Shown: positions 15,989 through 24,956 of the stretch, piece after piece
Layout of the letters: every line of letters starts with the position of its first letter
How positions within the stretch are numbered: position 1 is the stretch's first letter
Assembly (NCBI GenBank): GCA_963788115.1
Contig: CAWBFD010000004.1
Coordinates: 310,001 to 374,000, forward strand
Direction of reading: 5' to 3'
Source of the DNA: CAWBFD01 sp963788115
Lineage (GTDB): Bacteria; Actinomycetota; Thermoleophilia; Solirubrobacterales; 70-9
DNA length: 64,000 nucleotides
Translations under genes and position numbers: made by a program
The notes under the pieces: model-generated
The model's input: the letters and a program-made list of their open reading frames with translations, nothing else
Databases searched by the model: none
Told to the model about the DNA's origin: nothing

Positions 15989-17728
15989 GTGCGCTTCGGC
16001 CTCTTCTACGAGCATCAGATCGCTCGCGCCGGCGGCGAGGTCGATGACGAGCGCCTGCTCATGGACGCCCTCGAGCAGGTCGAGCTGGCCGATCGACTCG
16101 GGATCGACCACGTGTGGGAGGTGGAGCACCACTTCCTCGAGGAGTACTCGCACTCGAGTGCCCCGGAGGTCTTCCTCGGAGCTGCCAGCCAGCGGACGAA
16201 GCGGATCCGGCTGGGTCACGGGATCGTGCAGCTGCCGCCGGCGGTGAACCACCCGGCGCGGGTGGCGGAGCGGATCGCGACCTTGGATCTGATCTCGGGC
16301 GGGCGGGTCGAGTTCGGCACCGGCGAGGGCGCCTCCCAGATGGAGCTGGGCGGGTTCGGGGTCGAGCGCGAGGAGAAGCACCTGCAGTGGGAGGAGGCGC
16401 TCGACGCGATCACCCGCATGTTCGTCGAGGAGCCGTTCGCCGGCTATGAGGGCCGGTGGATCTCGATGCCGCCCCGCGAGCTGGTCCCGAAGCCGAAACA
16501 GAAGCCGCACCCGCCGCTGTGGGTGGCGTGCAGCCGCAGGGAGACGATCTTGGTTGCGGGCGAGCGGGGCATCGGCGCGCTCGCGTTCTCTTTCGCCGAG
16601 CCCGAGCAGGCGAAGGAGTGGGTCGACGCCTATTACCAGGCGATCTCCTCCGACCGGTGCGTCCCCGCGGGCTTCGACGTCAACCCGAACCTGGCGGTTG
16701 TGCTCCCGTTCATGTGTCACGCAGACGAGCAGACCGCGATCGAGCGCGGGATCGACGGCGCCCATTTCTTCGGCTTCTCGCTCGCCTACTACTTCGCCTT
16801 CGGTGAGCACCGACCGGGCCAGTCCAACGTCTGGGAGGAGTTCCAGCGCCGCCGTGACGAGCGAGGCTTCGCGCGCGACATCGTCACCGCCGAGGCCGCG
16901 CCTCTCGGCGTGCGCCTGCTTCAGGAGGGGCTGGGCAGCCTGCGCGGGGCGATCGGCACACCGGAGCAGATCACCGATCTCATCGAGCGCTACGAGCGCG
17001 CCGGCGTCGACCAGGTGATCTTCGTCTCGCAGGCGGGCGCCAACCGCCACGACCACATCTGCGAGAGCCTCGAGCTGTTCGCCGCCGAGGTGCTGCCCCG
17101 CTTCGCCGAGCGCGCCGAGGAGCGCGAGGCGGCGAAGCGCGAGCGGCTGGCCGAAGCGGTCGAGCGGGCGCTCGCCCGGCGCGAGCCCTCGCACGAGGCG
17201 GACCCCACCTACCTGGTGCGGCCGGACGGCGAGCCCGCGGCCGCCCCCGCGCCGCGATTCGGGAGGCCGACCGCCGGGCGAGTGGACGGGCGGCCGTCGG
17301 TCGCCGAGCTTGCCAACCGCGCGGGCGAGGCAGCGCTTACTGCCCTGGTGCGCGGCCGGACCGACCAGCAGCTCCATCGCCTGTTCGATCGCGGGCCGGG
17401 GCTGCCGCTGATGTTCAAGGGGATGGAGCGGGCCTTCTTGCCCGAGCGCGCCCGAGGCTACGAGGGCGAGGTCCAGTACGAGCTACGCGGGCGCGACGGG
17501 ACTCGGCACTTCGCGGTGAAGATCGCGGACGGCCGCGCGAGGGCCCGGGAGGGAACGGCCACCGAGCCGGCCGTGACCTTGCGGATGGGCGTCCCAGCCT
17601 TCGTCCGCATCGCAGCCCGCGAGGCCTATCCGCCCCGGCTACTGATGAACGGGGACCTCGAGATCGAGGGCGATTTCGAGGTCGCCGCCCGCCTCGGCGA
17701 GATGTTCGGCGCGCCGATCCCGACCTGA
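15989..17728 (+). CDS. Luciferase-like (LLM) oxidoreductase fused to an SCP2-like domain
   Basis: 579 residues in two parts. Residues 1-390 are a bacterial luciferase-like TIM barrel (MRFGLFYEHQ, WEVEHHFLEEYSH, GHGIVQLP, GRVEFGTGEG), using FMN or F420. A basic, coiled linker (about 365-440) leads to a 130-residue SCP2/sterol-carrier-like domain (DLEIEGDFEVAARLGEMF at the end), which binds hydrophobic ligands. The fusion suggests a monooxygenase or hydride transferase acting on a lipid-like substrate. The start is GTG 15989. It is divergent from thyX and convergent with the VOC gene, with a strong hairpin between. Confidence 0.9.
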   Translation: MRFGLFYEHQIARAGGEVDDERLLMDALEQVELADRLGIDHVWEVEHHFLEEYSHSSAPEVFLGAASQRTKRIRLGHGIVQLPPAVNHPARVAERIATLDLISGGRVEFGTGEGASQMELGGFGVEREEKHLQWEEALDAITRMFVEEPFAGYEGRWISMPPRELVPKPKQKPHPPLWVACSRRETILVAGERGIGALAFSFAEPEQAKEWVDAYYQAISSDRCVPAGFDVNPNLAVVLPFMCHADEQTAIERGIDGAHFFGFSLAYYFAFGEHRPGQSNVWEEFQRRRDERGFARDIVTAEAAPLGVRLLQEGLGSLRGAIGTPEQITDLIERYERAGVDQVIFVSQAGANRHDHICESLELFAAEVLPRFAERAEEREAAKRERLAEAVERALARREPSHEADPTYLVRPDGEPAAAPAPRFGRPTAGRVDGRPSVAELANRAGEAALTALVRGRTDQQLHRLFDRGPGLPLMFKGMERAFLPERARGYEGEVQYELRGRDGTRHFAVKIADGRARAREGTATEPAVTLRMGVPAFVRIAAREAYPPRLLMNGDLEIEGDFEVAARLGEMFGAPIPT

Positions 17729-17763
17729 TCGTCCGGCGCTTGGCGCCCCGCTCCGGACGGAAG

Positions 17764-17800
17764 TGGCGCCTTTGTTCGGCTATGCCGAACGAAGGCGCCA
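17764..17800. terminator. Strong hairpin between convergent genes
   Basis: A 17-base arm (17764-17780) pairs with 17784-17800 with a single G-U wobble and a three-base TAT loop. There is no U-tract on either side, but its place between two convergent genes suggests a bidirectional terminator. Confidence 0.6.
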
Positions 17801-17836
17801 GACACGACAACCCCAATCCGACCTCCGCTGCGGCGC

Positions 17837-18193
17837 TCAGGTCCGAGGCGGCGGCGCTGCCATCACCTCTATCAGGTGTCCTCCAGGCATCCGGGTGAAC
17901 GAACGCTCCGCCCCCCACAACTGACGGGCCGGGTCCACGTCGAATCCCGCGTCCCGTAGCGAGCTCACCGCCGCGGCGAAGTCGTCGACGACCACGCCCA
18001 CATGCCCGAGCCGCGGCACGGCCGGTTCGGGCGTGTGGATCAAATGGATGTGGGTGCCGTCGCGATCGAGCCAGGTGACGAAACCGGCGATCGGCTCCGG
18101 CGCCTCCACCCGGGTGAAGCCGAGCAGTTCCCAGAAGCGAACCCCCGGCTCGATCCGGTCGGGCGGGACCTCGAGCGAGACGTGCTGGAGCAT
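17837..18193 (-). CDS. VOC (glyoxalase/bleomycin-resistance) family protein
   Basis: 118 residues comprising one VOC module: MLQHVSLEVP with the first metal His, WLDRDGTHIHLIH, LGHVGVVVDDFAAAV and the closing GGHLIEVMA with a candidate Glu ligand. The paired beta-alpha-beta-beta-beta units are evident. Members include glyoxalase I, dioxygenases and resistance proteins, so the substrate is unknown. The start is ATG 18193. It lies 24 bases downstream of the nitrilase gene on the same strand and may be co-transcribed. Confidence 0.87.
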   Translation of the reverse strand: MLQHVSLEVPPDRIEPGVRFWELLGFTRVEAPEPIAGFVTWLDRDGTHIHLIHTPEPAVPRLGHVGVVVDDFAAAVSSLRDAGFDVDPARQLWGAERSFTRMPGGHLIEVMAAPPPRT

Positions 18194-18217
18194 GCGCCGG
18201 CGCGGGCCCGCGCCGTC

Positions 18218-19216
18218 TCAGGACGCGGCCGGTGGAGCACCGGGGAGTTCCGCTGGCGCGTCGCCGGGCTCACGCGCGGCCGGCACGCCGGCGCCGTCCG
18301 TGCTGGGCGCCGCCCGGGGAGCCCGCGCCAGGACGTCTTCCCGCCCGTAGTGTCCGACGGCATCGAACCACCGCTTCGCGTGGAGTCCGGCGCGCAGGTC
18401 GCAGTCGGCCGCCACGATCCCCTCCTCGCCGTAGAGCGGGCCCGCGATCACGTCGCCCTCGGTCGGCTCGATGATCGCAGCGCCGCCGTTGCCGAAGACC
18501 TCCTGGTCGTCGGGCAGCGGCAGCGGGAAGTCGTCGCGGAAGGCGCCGGCTGGGATGTATTGCGGCGCCGAGACCACGAAGGCGCCGGACTCGATCGCGA
18601 TGTGGCGCACGGTCGCGAGCCAGCCGTCCGAGTCATCCGCCGTCGGGGCGATCCAGATCTGCGGCCCACCGCGGTAAACGGCGTAGCGGGCCATCGGCAT
18701 CCGGTTCTCCCAGCAGATCAAGCCGCCGACCCGGCCCAGGGGAGTCTCGGCGACGCCGAGATCATCGCCCGACCCGATCCCGTGGAACAGGCGCTCCTGC
18801 ATCGTGGGCATCAGCTTGCGATGCTTCCACACGAGTCCCTCGGGTCCGATCAGGAGCATGGTGTTGTAGACCGTCCCGGGCCGGGCGCTCTCGCGCTCGT
18901 TGACGCCGATCGCCAGATGGAGGTCGTGCTCGCGGCAGGCGTCCGCGAGCCGCTCGACCTCGGGGCCCGGGACATCGATTGAGCTCTCCCAGAAGCGCTC
19001 CCAGAACTCGTCGACACCGCCGAACGAAGCCCCCCGCCGCGCCCACGCGTTCGACGGATACACCGAGACAAAGGCCTCGGGAAGGACCGCGAGCTGTGTG
19101 CCATCGGCGGCGGCGTCGGCCATCAGTCCCACGGCCTTCTCGATCGTGGCCTCGGCGTCCAGGATCACCGGGGTGGCCTGGATGGCGGCGACCCGGACCG
19201 GCTCGAAGGTGGTCAT
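18218..19216 (-). CDS. Carbon-nitrogen hydrolase (nitrilase family)
   Basis: 332 residues. The catalytic triad is visible: Glu47 in LPEAF, Lys134 in HRKLMPT and Cys168 in ICWEN. The length, HRKLMPT and ICWENRMP fit true nitrilases (branch 1) rather than amidases. Such enzymes convert nitriles to carboxylic acids and ammonia in the cytoplasm. The C-terminal 30 residues are Ala/Pro-rich and disordered. The start is ATG 19216 with a TATCCT box six bases upstream. It sits downstream of an AEC-type transporter gene, a possible importer or exporter of a related acid; this link is inference. Confidence 0.9.
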   Translation of the reverse strand: MTTFEPVRVAAIQATPVILDAEATIEKAVGLMADAAADGTQLAVLPEAFVSVYPSNAWARRGASFGGVDEFWERFWESSIDVPGPEVERLADACREHDLHLAIGVNERESARPGTVYNTMLLIGPEGLVWKHRKLMPTMQERLFHGIGSGDDLGVAETPLGRVGGLICWENRMPMARYAVYRGGPQIWIAPTADDSDGWLATVRHIAIESGAFVVSAPQYIPAGAFRDDFPLPLPDDQEVFGNGGAAIIEPTEGDVIAGPLYGEEGIVAADCDLRAGLHAKRWFDAVGHYGREDVLARAPRAAPSTDGAGVPAAREPGDAPAELPGAPPAAS

Positions 19217-19222
19217 GGGCGG

Positions 19223-19228
19223 AGGATA
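19223..19228 (-). promoter_or_regulatory. -10 element of nitrilase gene (leaderless type)
   Basis: TATCCT on the - strand ends 6 bases before ATG 19216, without a ribosome binding site. It overlaps the very end of the upstream transporter gene region. Confidence 0.45.
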
Positions 19229-19233
19229 CGGGG

Positions 19234-20184
19234 CTACGCGAACGCCGAGGCGAGGCCTGCCACCCCGACCGCGACCACAGTTGACCAGGCGACCGACGCG
19301 GCTGTGATCCGCAGGTCGAGCCCGTACGCGTGGGTGACGATCACCGTGTTGAGGCCGCAGGGCATCGCCGCCAGCAGCAGATACGACCCGGGCAGGTCGA
19401 TCACCGGTAGCGCGATCAGATAGAGAAGGGCCGGGGCGACCGCGAGCCGCATCGCCACAGTCGCTGCCACCGAGGCGTCAAGCGGGGGCGGGACCGCTAC
19501 CGCCCCCTCCTCGGCCTCCGAGGCCAGGGCGGTGCCGACCGCGAAGAAGCCCAGCGGAAGGATCGCGACGATCGCGATCCGCGATGCGTCGACCAGCACG
19601 TCGGGGGCGAGCGTGTCCGGGGCCACGATGGCAAGGGCCGCGGCGTAGAGGGCCGGGTTGCGGGTGAAGAACGCCACCACCCGCTCGCGCGGACCCTCGC
19701 CTGCCCGCGTCCCGAACGCTGCCCCTACCGAGAACGCCCCGAGGAGCAGCGCCGGTGCGGCCACGAGGATGTCGTAGACCACTGCCTCCGAGAGCCGGTC
19801 GAACCCGAGCAGAACCGCGACCATCGGATAGCCCAGGTAGCCGGTATTCGCCACGATCGTGCAGCAGAGCACCGAGCCGATCGCGGGGCGCGGCAACCGC
19901 AGCAGGCTGGACGCGACCGCGTACGCCAGCAGCGTCGTCACCCCGAGCGCCACCCAGGCGAGCCCGATGCCGATCCCGACGTCGGCGTCGATGTCGGCCC
20001 GTGTGAGATTGAAGAACGTCGCGGGCGGCAGGACGACGTAGAGGACGAAAAGCATCATCCTGCGCGAGGCGTCGGCTGCCCTCGCCGCCCACCGCCGCTC
20101 GGCCCAGACGCCCGCGGCCGTCGCGGCCGCGATCGTCAGGATCACTGCCAGCACGGCCCGCAGTAAACCGGTCGGGCGCCTCAC
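19234..20184 (-). CDS. AEC-family (auxin efflux carrier-like) permease
   Basis: 316 residues with about ten hydrophobic segments in two five-helix halves, typical of the AEC/bile-acid-type fold. Diagnostic pieces are ANTGYLGYPM in the first half and AMPCGLNTVIVTHAYG in the second, the crossover motifs of the family. It probably exports or imports an organic acid by secondary transport. The start is GTG 20184, which lies inside a predicted hairpin. The gene follows the PLP decarboxylase with a 27-base gap, and the nitrilase follows 17 bases later, suggesting one transcription unit of three. Confidence 0.88.
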   Translation of the reverse strand: MRRPTGLLRAVLAVILTIAAATAAGVWAERRWAARAADASRRMMLFVLYVVLPPATFFNLTRADIDADVGIGIGLAWVALGVTTLLAYAVASSLLRLPRPAIGSVLCCTIVANTGYLGYPMVAVLLGFDRLSEAVVYDILVAAPALLLGAFSVGAAFGTRAGEGPRERVVAFFTRNPALYAAALAIVAPDTLAPDVLVDASRIAIVAILPLGFFAVGTALASEAEEGAVAVPPPLDASVAATVAMRLAVAPALLYLIALPVIDLPGSYLLLAAMPCGLNTVIVTHAYGLDLRITAASVAWSTVVAVGVAGLASAFA

Positions 20185-20236
20185 CCCCCAAGGTGAGGCG
20201 GATCCTGGGCGCTATGTGCCGTCGATCCGCCTCACC
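20178..20236 (-). promoter_or_regulatory. Two mutually exclusive hairpins at the decarboxylase-transporter junction
   Basis: The segment 20192-20204 can pair perfectly (13 bp) with 20224-20236, across the decarboxylase stop codon. Alternatively 20192-20199 pairs perfectly (8 bp) with 20178-20185, which hides the GTG start of the transporter. The two structures share the same strand, so only one can form. This is an arrangement expected for termination or for translational coupling control. Confidence 0.5.
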
Positions 20237-21672
20237 TCGTGTTCGGCTTCATTTCGGCCGCGCAGTAGCTCCAGCAGGACTTCCACCAGCAGCTCGACGT
20301 CCGGCTCGGTCGTCTGCCAGTTGACGATCGCCGGGCGGAAGGCGACCCTGCCCTCGTAGGTCGTGGTCCCGGCGAAGACGCGCCCGTCGCGCAGCAGGGC
20401 CTCGCCGAGTTCGCGGTTCAGCTCGTCGAGCCCCGCCTCAGGGACGCCCTCGGGTCGCGCCCGGAAGCAGACGATGTTGAGCTTGACCTCGGCGAGGCGC
20501 TCGAGCTCGGGGGCCGCGTCGACGCGCTCGCCCAGGTGGCGCGCGAGGCCCAGGTGACGCTCGACCATCGCCCGATGGCCCTCCCGGCCGTACGCCCGCA
20601 GCGTCGCCCAGACCGCGAAGGCGCGGGCGCGGCGCGAGTTCTCCGGCGTGAGGTAGCCCGGATTGGGCCGCGGGTCGTCGAGGGGCGGGAGGTAGGGCGC
20701 CGCCTCGACGAAGGCCCGGACCAGGCGGGCCGGCTCGCGGACGAACGCGAACCCGCAGTCGTAGGGGACGTTCAGCCACTTGTGGGCGTCGGCGGCGATC
20801 GACTGCGCGCGCTCCACTCCCTCGGTCAGGTGCCGGGTCTGGGGCGAGAGGCGGGCGAACAGGCCGAAGGCGCCGTCGACATGGAGCCACGCCCCGTGCT
20901 CCTCCGTCAGGTCGGCGACCTCGGCGATCGGGTCGAAGTCGCCGGCGTTCACCTCGCCCGCGTTCGCGATCACGATCGCCGGCGCATCGTCCAGCGAGGC
21001 GAGCTCGCGCTCCAGCGCCTCGAGGTCGAGCCGGCCGGTCGCGTCGCGCGCCAGCCTCCGGATGCTCGCCCGGCCGAGGCCGAGCATCCCGACCGCCTGC
21101 TCGGCGCTCGGATGGATGTACCCGCTGGTCAGGACCACGGGCTGGGGCAGCCCGGTGAGCCCGGCCCGCTCGACGTCGACCCCCTGACGCTCGGCCCACC
21201 AGCTGCGGGCCGCGGTGAGGCCGGTGAAGTTGGCCATGGTTGCGCCGGTGACGAGGGTGCCGGCGAAGTCATCGGGCAGTTCGAACAGGTCCCGCAGCCA
21301 CCCGGTGGCGATCCGCTCGGCGACTGACGCCAATGGGGAGGAGGCCCAGCCGAAGGCGACCTGATCGAGAGTCGATGTGAGCCAGTCGGCCCCCAGGGCC
21401 GCCGGGGTCGTGCCGCCCATGACGAAGTGAAAGAAGCGCGGTCCGCTCGAGCGCATGGCCGCGGGCCGGGCTCTGTCAATCAGCTCGCCGAGCGCGACCA
21501 GGGCGCCGTCGCCGGCCTCCGGCAGCGGCCCGCCCCAGTCGGCGAGCGCCTCATCGACCCCCGGATCAAGCACGCGGCGAGAGCCGAGATCGCTCAGGTA
21601 CTCGTGGGCCTCCCGGGCGGCCAGGTCGAGGGCGGCGTGGAGCTCCTCCCGGCGCTCGAGCGGGTCGGTCAT
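20212..21672 (-). CDS. PLP-dependent group II decarboxylase
   Basis: 486 residues. The PLP lysine is Lys298 in AADAHKWLNVPYDCG, the cofactor-ring aspartate is Asp266 in HVDGAFG, and GATMANFTGL matches the phosphate-binding turn. The family includes aromatic-amino-acid, tyrosine and glutamate decarboxylases; the short N-terminus and FHFVMGGTTP favour the aromatic-amino-acid type, but the substrate is not determined. The start is ATG 21672, with GGAGG ten bases upstream. A long in-frame extension upstream is antisense-like and was rejected. The AEC permease follows and could move the amine or acid product. Confidence 0.9.
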   Translation of the reverse strand: MTDPLERREELHAALDLAAREAHEYLSDLGSRRVLDPGVDEALADWGGPLPEAGDGALVALGELIDRARPAAMRSSGPRFFHFVMGGTTPAALGADWLTSTLDQVAFGWASSPLASVAERIATGWLRDLFELPDDFAGTLVTGATMANFTGLTAARSWWAERQGVDVERAGLTGLPQPVVLTSGYIHPSAEQAVGMLGLGRASIRRLARDATGRLDLEALERELASLDDAPAIVIANAGEVNAGDFDPIAEVADLTEEHGAWLHVDGAFGLFARLSPQTRHLTEGVERAQSIAADAHKWLNVPYDCGFAFVREPARLVRAFVEAAPYLPPLDDPRPNPGYLTPENSRRARAFAVWATLRAYGREGHRAMVERHLGLARHLGERVDAAPELERLAEVKLNIVCFRARPEGVPEAGLDELNRELGEALLRDGRVFAGTTTYEGRVAFRPAIVNWQTTEPDVELLVEVLLELLRGRNEAEHEVRRIDGT

Positions 21673-21807
21673 CGGCGTTCGGCCTCCGTGCTCTCGAGCG
21701 TCTCCTTGGACATGGCCGCAGTATCGCGTGCCTTGCACAACCGGACGAACCGGGAGAAATCCATCTATGTCATGCATAACCCCACGCTCGTGCCGGGGGT
21801 GGGGTAG

Positions 21808-21873
21808 TTCCGCAGGGTCGGGGTTGTACTTCCGCGGGGTCGGGGTGGTAGCCCCGCGGGGTCGGGGTGGGCT
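21808..21873. repeat. Three 22-bp tandem repeats
   Basis: Three adjoining 22-base units (21808-21829, 21830-21851, 21852-21873) share the core CCGCGGGGTCGGGGT with one to five differences; a weaker fourth copy may precede at 21786. They fill the 224-base gap between the end of the nuo operon and the decarboxylase promoter region. They are G-rich on the + strand. Apart from them the gap holds no recognisable gene. Confidence 0.7.
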
Positions 21874-21896
21874 GGCGCCGTGCCGGCCCTTAGGAG

Positions 21897-23456
21897 CTAC
21901 GGCAGCATCGAGGCCAACCCCGCGCCCGCGTTCTCGGCCCAGTCGACCAGTGGCGAGGGGATCACGCCGAAGAAAATGGTGGCCGCGGCCGCCAGGGCCA
22001 TCAGGCCGAGGATGAGCGGGCAGTTCGCACCGGTCGGCTTGGCACCGGCCGGCTCCGCATCGGCCTCGGGTGAGCCGCCCGCGATCGCCGGGATCCCACC
22101 GGCCGGGGCCGGCTCGGGCGGTTCGGGCTGGGCGGCCGGGCGCATCCAGATGGCGGCCACCACCCGCAGGTAATACGCCAGCGAGATCATCGTCCCGATC
22201 ACGATCGCGACCCCCAGCCAGGTGTAGTCGGCGTCGACGGCCGCCTCGATCAGGAACAGCTTGCCGATGAACCCCGCCGTGCCGGGGAGCCCGGCGAGAG
22301 CCAGCATCGACACCGTCAGGCACGCCGCCGGCAATGGCCGCTCCTGGCCCAGTCCCTGGACGGAGAGGATGTCGTCGCCGAACGAGGTCTCGCGCTCACG
22401 GATCGTGATCACGGCGAACGCCGCCAGGTTCATCAGCGCGTAGGCGGCGAGGTAGAAGACCAGGGCGCTCACGCCCGCCTCGCTGGCCGCCACGACTCCC
22501 ACGAGCATGTATCCCGCCTGGGCGACCCCCGAGTAGCCGAGCAGCCGCTTGAGCGAGTCCTGACCGAGCGCACCGACGTTGCCGACGGCGATCGAGATCG
22601 CCGCCAGGGCGGCGAGCGCCGGCTGCCAGTCGTCCACGGCCGGGCCGAGGGCGACCTCGAAGAAGCGGACCAGGACGGCGAATGCGGCGGCCTTCGTCGC
22701 CACCGCCATGAACGCGGTCACGGGGGTCGGCGCGCCCTGATAGACGTCCGGCGTCCACTGGTGGAACGGCGCGATCGAGAGCTTGAAAGCGAGCCCGGTG
22801 GCCGCCAGCGCGATCCCGATCAGCACCAGTGGGTCGTCGACGAGCTCGCCGCCGAGGCCCTCGCGGATTCCCGCGAAGTCGGTCGAGCCCGAGCCGCCGT
22901 AGATGAACGCGAGCCCGTAGAGCAGCGTCGCCGACCCGAGCGATCCGACGATCAGGTACTTGAGCCCCGACTCCAGCGACTGCGCGCGGCGAAGCGCCGA
23001 GCCGCAGAGCACGTAGAGCGGCACCGAGAGAAGCTCGAGCGCGACGAACAGCATCACAAGGTTCTGCGCTTGACCCAGCAGGACCATGCCGAGCACGGAC
23101 GAGAGCAGCAGGGCCTGGAACTCGCCGTGGCCGGCCGCCCCCTCGTCGCCGTCGTACGCCGGCTCGCGCCAGGACAGTGGGATCACGAACGCGGCCGCAG
23201 CGATCGCGATCAGGCCGACCGCGAGGCCGAGCTCGTCGAGCCGAAGCGCGCCCGCGACCAGGTTCTCCTGCTCCCCCCACTGCCAGATCGAGAGCCCGGC
23301 GGCGATCGCCAGGGTGAGGAAGCTCAGCATCGATGTGAGCACCCGCTGGCGCTCCCCGGACGCGAGCCCGGCGATCAGCACCACCACGATCCCTGCCGTG
23401 AGCGCGATCACGGGCGAGAGCCCGGCGTAGTCGATGTCCGGCGCCTGGAAGCTCAT
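21897..23456 (-). CDS. nuoN: NADH-quinone oxidoreductase subunit N
   Basis: 519 residues with about 14 transmembrane segments, one of three antiporter-like proton-pumping subunits of complex I. The conserved IAPFHQWTPDVYQGAPTPV motif with its lysine-bearing helix partner (FMAVATKAAAF) is present. It sits in the membrane arm next to NuoM and is the last gene of the 14-gene operon. A Pro/Gly-rich insertion (about 415-450) lies before the last helices. The start ATG 23456 overlaps the nuoM stop by four bases. Confidence 0.96.
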   Translation of the reverse strand: MSFQAPDIDYAGLSPVIALTAGIVVVLIAGLASGERQRVLTSMLSFLTLAIAAGLSIWQWGEQENLVAGALRLDELGLAVGLIAIAAAAFVIPLSWREPAYDGDEGAAGHGEFQALLLSSVLGMVLLGQAQNLVMLFVALELLSVPLYVLCGSALRRAQSLESGLKYLIVGSLGSATLLYGLAFIYGGSGSTDFAGIREGLGGELVDDPLVLIGIALAATGLAFKLSIAPFHQWTPDVYQGAPTPVTAFMAVATKAAAFAVLVRFFEVALGPAVDDWQPALAALAAISIAVGNVGALGQDSLKRLLGYSGVAQAGYMLVGVVAASEAGVSALVFYLAAYALMNLAAFAVITIRERETSFGDDILSVQGLGQERPLPAACLTVSMLALAGLPGTAGFIGKLFLIEAAVDADYTWLGVAIVIGTMISLAYYLRVVAAIWMRPAAQPEPPEPAPAGGIPAIAGGSPEADAEPAGAKPTGANCPLILGLMALAAAATIFFGVIPSPLVDWAENAGAGLASMLP

Positions 23457-24934
23457 GGGGCCCTCGCGACGGTCGATCCCTCTTCCTGGAAGGCCGCGGT
23501 CGCCGACTCGACTGACGCTTCCCCGCGCTCGAGGATCAGCCCGGGGTAGAGCGCCAGACCGACGATGCAGGCGACCAGCGCCCCCAGGGCCATGCCGTCG
23601 CGCAGCGAGATCTCACGCGAGACGATCCCATCCGGCATGCGGTTGTGCATCGTCCGTTGGTACAGGCGGATGGCGTAGAACGCGGCCAGGGCCACTCCGA
23701 TCGAGGCGACGAAGGCGTACGCGATCTTCGCCTGGAAGGCGCCGTTGAGGATGTAGAACTCGCCGATGAAGTTCGCCGACCCTGGCATCGCCAGGGTCGC
23801 CAGGGTGACGATCAGGAACAGCGCCGCAAGCACCGGGGCGCGCATCGCCATCCCGCCGAGCTCGCGCAGGTCCTCGGTCCCGGCACGCTCGAAGATGAGG
23901 GCGATGATCAGGAAGATCGCTCCGACCGCGAGCCCGTGGTTGACCATCTGGAGCACGGCTCCGTCCGCTCCGTCGGGCCGGAGGGCGAAGATCCCCAGGG
24001 TGATGAACCCGAGCTGCGCGATCGAGGAGTAGCCGGCGATCAGGCGCACGTTGGTCTGCGTGAACGCCATCACCGAGCCGTAGAGGATCCCGGCGACGGC
24101 GACGACCATGATCAGCTCCTGGAACCTGACCGTGGCGTCCGGATAGAGCGGCAGAACGATCCGCAGGAAGCCGTACGCGCCGACCTTGGAGAGCACCCCC
24201 GACAGCAGCACGAGCACCGGCAGGGGGCAGGCGCGGTAAGCGTCGGGCATCCAGCCGTGGATCGGGACCGCGGGCATCTTCACCAGGAACGCGGCTGCGA
24301 AGAAGAAGAAGATCCAGTCCTGGCTCCCCGAGGAGAGGACGTTCGCCCGCAGGTCGGCGAGCGAAAACGAGAGCTCCCCGACCTGATCGGAGGCGAGGAT
24401 CGCGGTGGCGATCGCGCCGACCAGCATCAGGAGCGAGCCGACCAGCGTGTAGACGATCATCTTCGTGGTCGCCTGCACTCGGTCGCCGGTCCCGAACGAC
24501 CCGATCAGGAAGAAGAACGGGATCAGCATCAGGTCGAAGAAGAGGACGAACAGCAGCAGGTCCTGGGCGAGGAAGGCGCCCAGCGTCGCGGTCTCGGCGA
24601 GGCCGAGCAGGAAGTAGTAGGTGCGCGGGCGGTCGGAAATGCGCCAGGCCGAGAAGAGCGTCGCGCCGAACCAGAGCAGCGCCGTCAGCACCACCAGGAA
24701 GACGCTGATCCCGTCGACGCCGAGCATGTAGCGGACGCCGAGGTCGGGGATCCAGGATTCGTTGACCGTGTGCTGGAGGCCGGCGACGCCGGTGTCGAAG
24801 TCCGCCACCAGCCCAACCGCCTGCACCAGCACCGCCAACGCGCCCCCCACGGCGACCGGGGCCGCGAAGCGGCGAGGCAGCAGCAGGCAGAGAAGGCCCA
24901 CGGCCAGCGGGAGCCAGAGGATCACGTTCAGCAT
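23453..24934 (-). CDS. nuoM: NADH-quinone oxidoreductase subunit M
   Basis: 493 residues with about 14 transmembrane segments. The antiporter motif appears as PIHGWMPDAYRACPLPVLVLLSG, with the Lys-bearing helix VLSKVGAYGF after it; the usual HTWLPDAH-EAP sequence is thus somewhat modified. NuoM pumps protons in the membrane arm of complex I. The start ATG 24934 follows nuoL by 22 bases, the loosest spacing in the 3' part of the operon; the 3' end overlaps nuoN by four bases. Confidence 0.96.
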   Translation of the reverse strand: MLNVILWLPLAVGLLCLLLPRRFAAPVAVGGALAVLVQAVGLVADFDTGVAGLQHTVNESWIPDLGVRYMLGVDGISVFLVVLTALLWFGATLFSAWRISDRPRTYYFLLGLAETATLGAFLAQDLLLFVLFFDLMLIPFFFLIGSFGTGDRVQATTKMIVYTLVGSLLMLVGAIATAILASDQVGELSFSLADLRANVLSSGSQDWIFFFFAAAFLVKMPAVPIHGWMPDAYRACPLPVLVLLSGVLSKVGAYGFLRIVLPLYPDATVRFQELIMVVAVAGILYGSVMAFTQTNVRLIAGYSSIAQLGFITLGIFALRPDGADGAVLQMVNHGLAVGAIFLIIALIFERAGTEDLRELGGMAMRAPVLAALFLIVTLATLAMPGSANFIGEFYILNGAFQAKIAYAFVASIGVALAAFYAIRLYQRTMHNRMPDGIVSREISLRDGMALGALVACIVGLALYPGLILERGEASVESATAAFQEEGSTVARAP

Positions 24935-24956
24935 GATCTGGAGGCGGCGGAGTTGT

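Noticed and set aside
14311..16047. 578-residue + strand open frame opposite thyX
   Set aside because: Antisense of a clear ThyX protein; composition is rich in His/Arg/Gly without domains.
21808..21873. CRISPR array
   Set aside because: The repeats adjoin each other with no spacers and there are no cas genes.
21673..22323. N-terminal extension of the PLP decarboxylase to 703 residues
   Set aside because: The extension is Gly/Arg-rich and overlaps antisense of nuoN; ATG 21672 has a good ribosome site.
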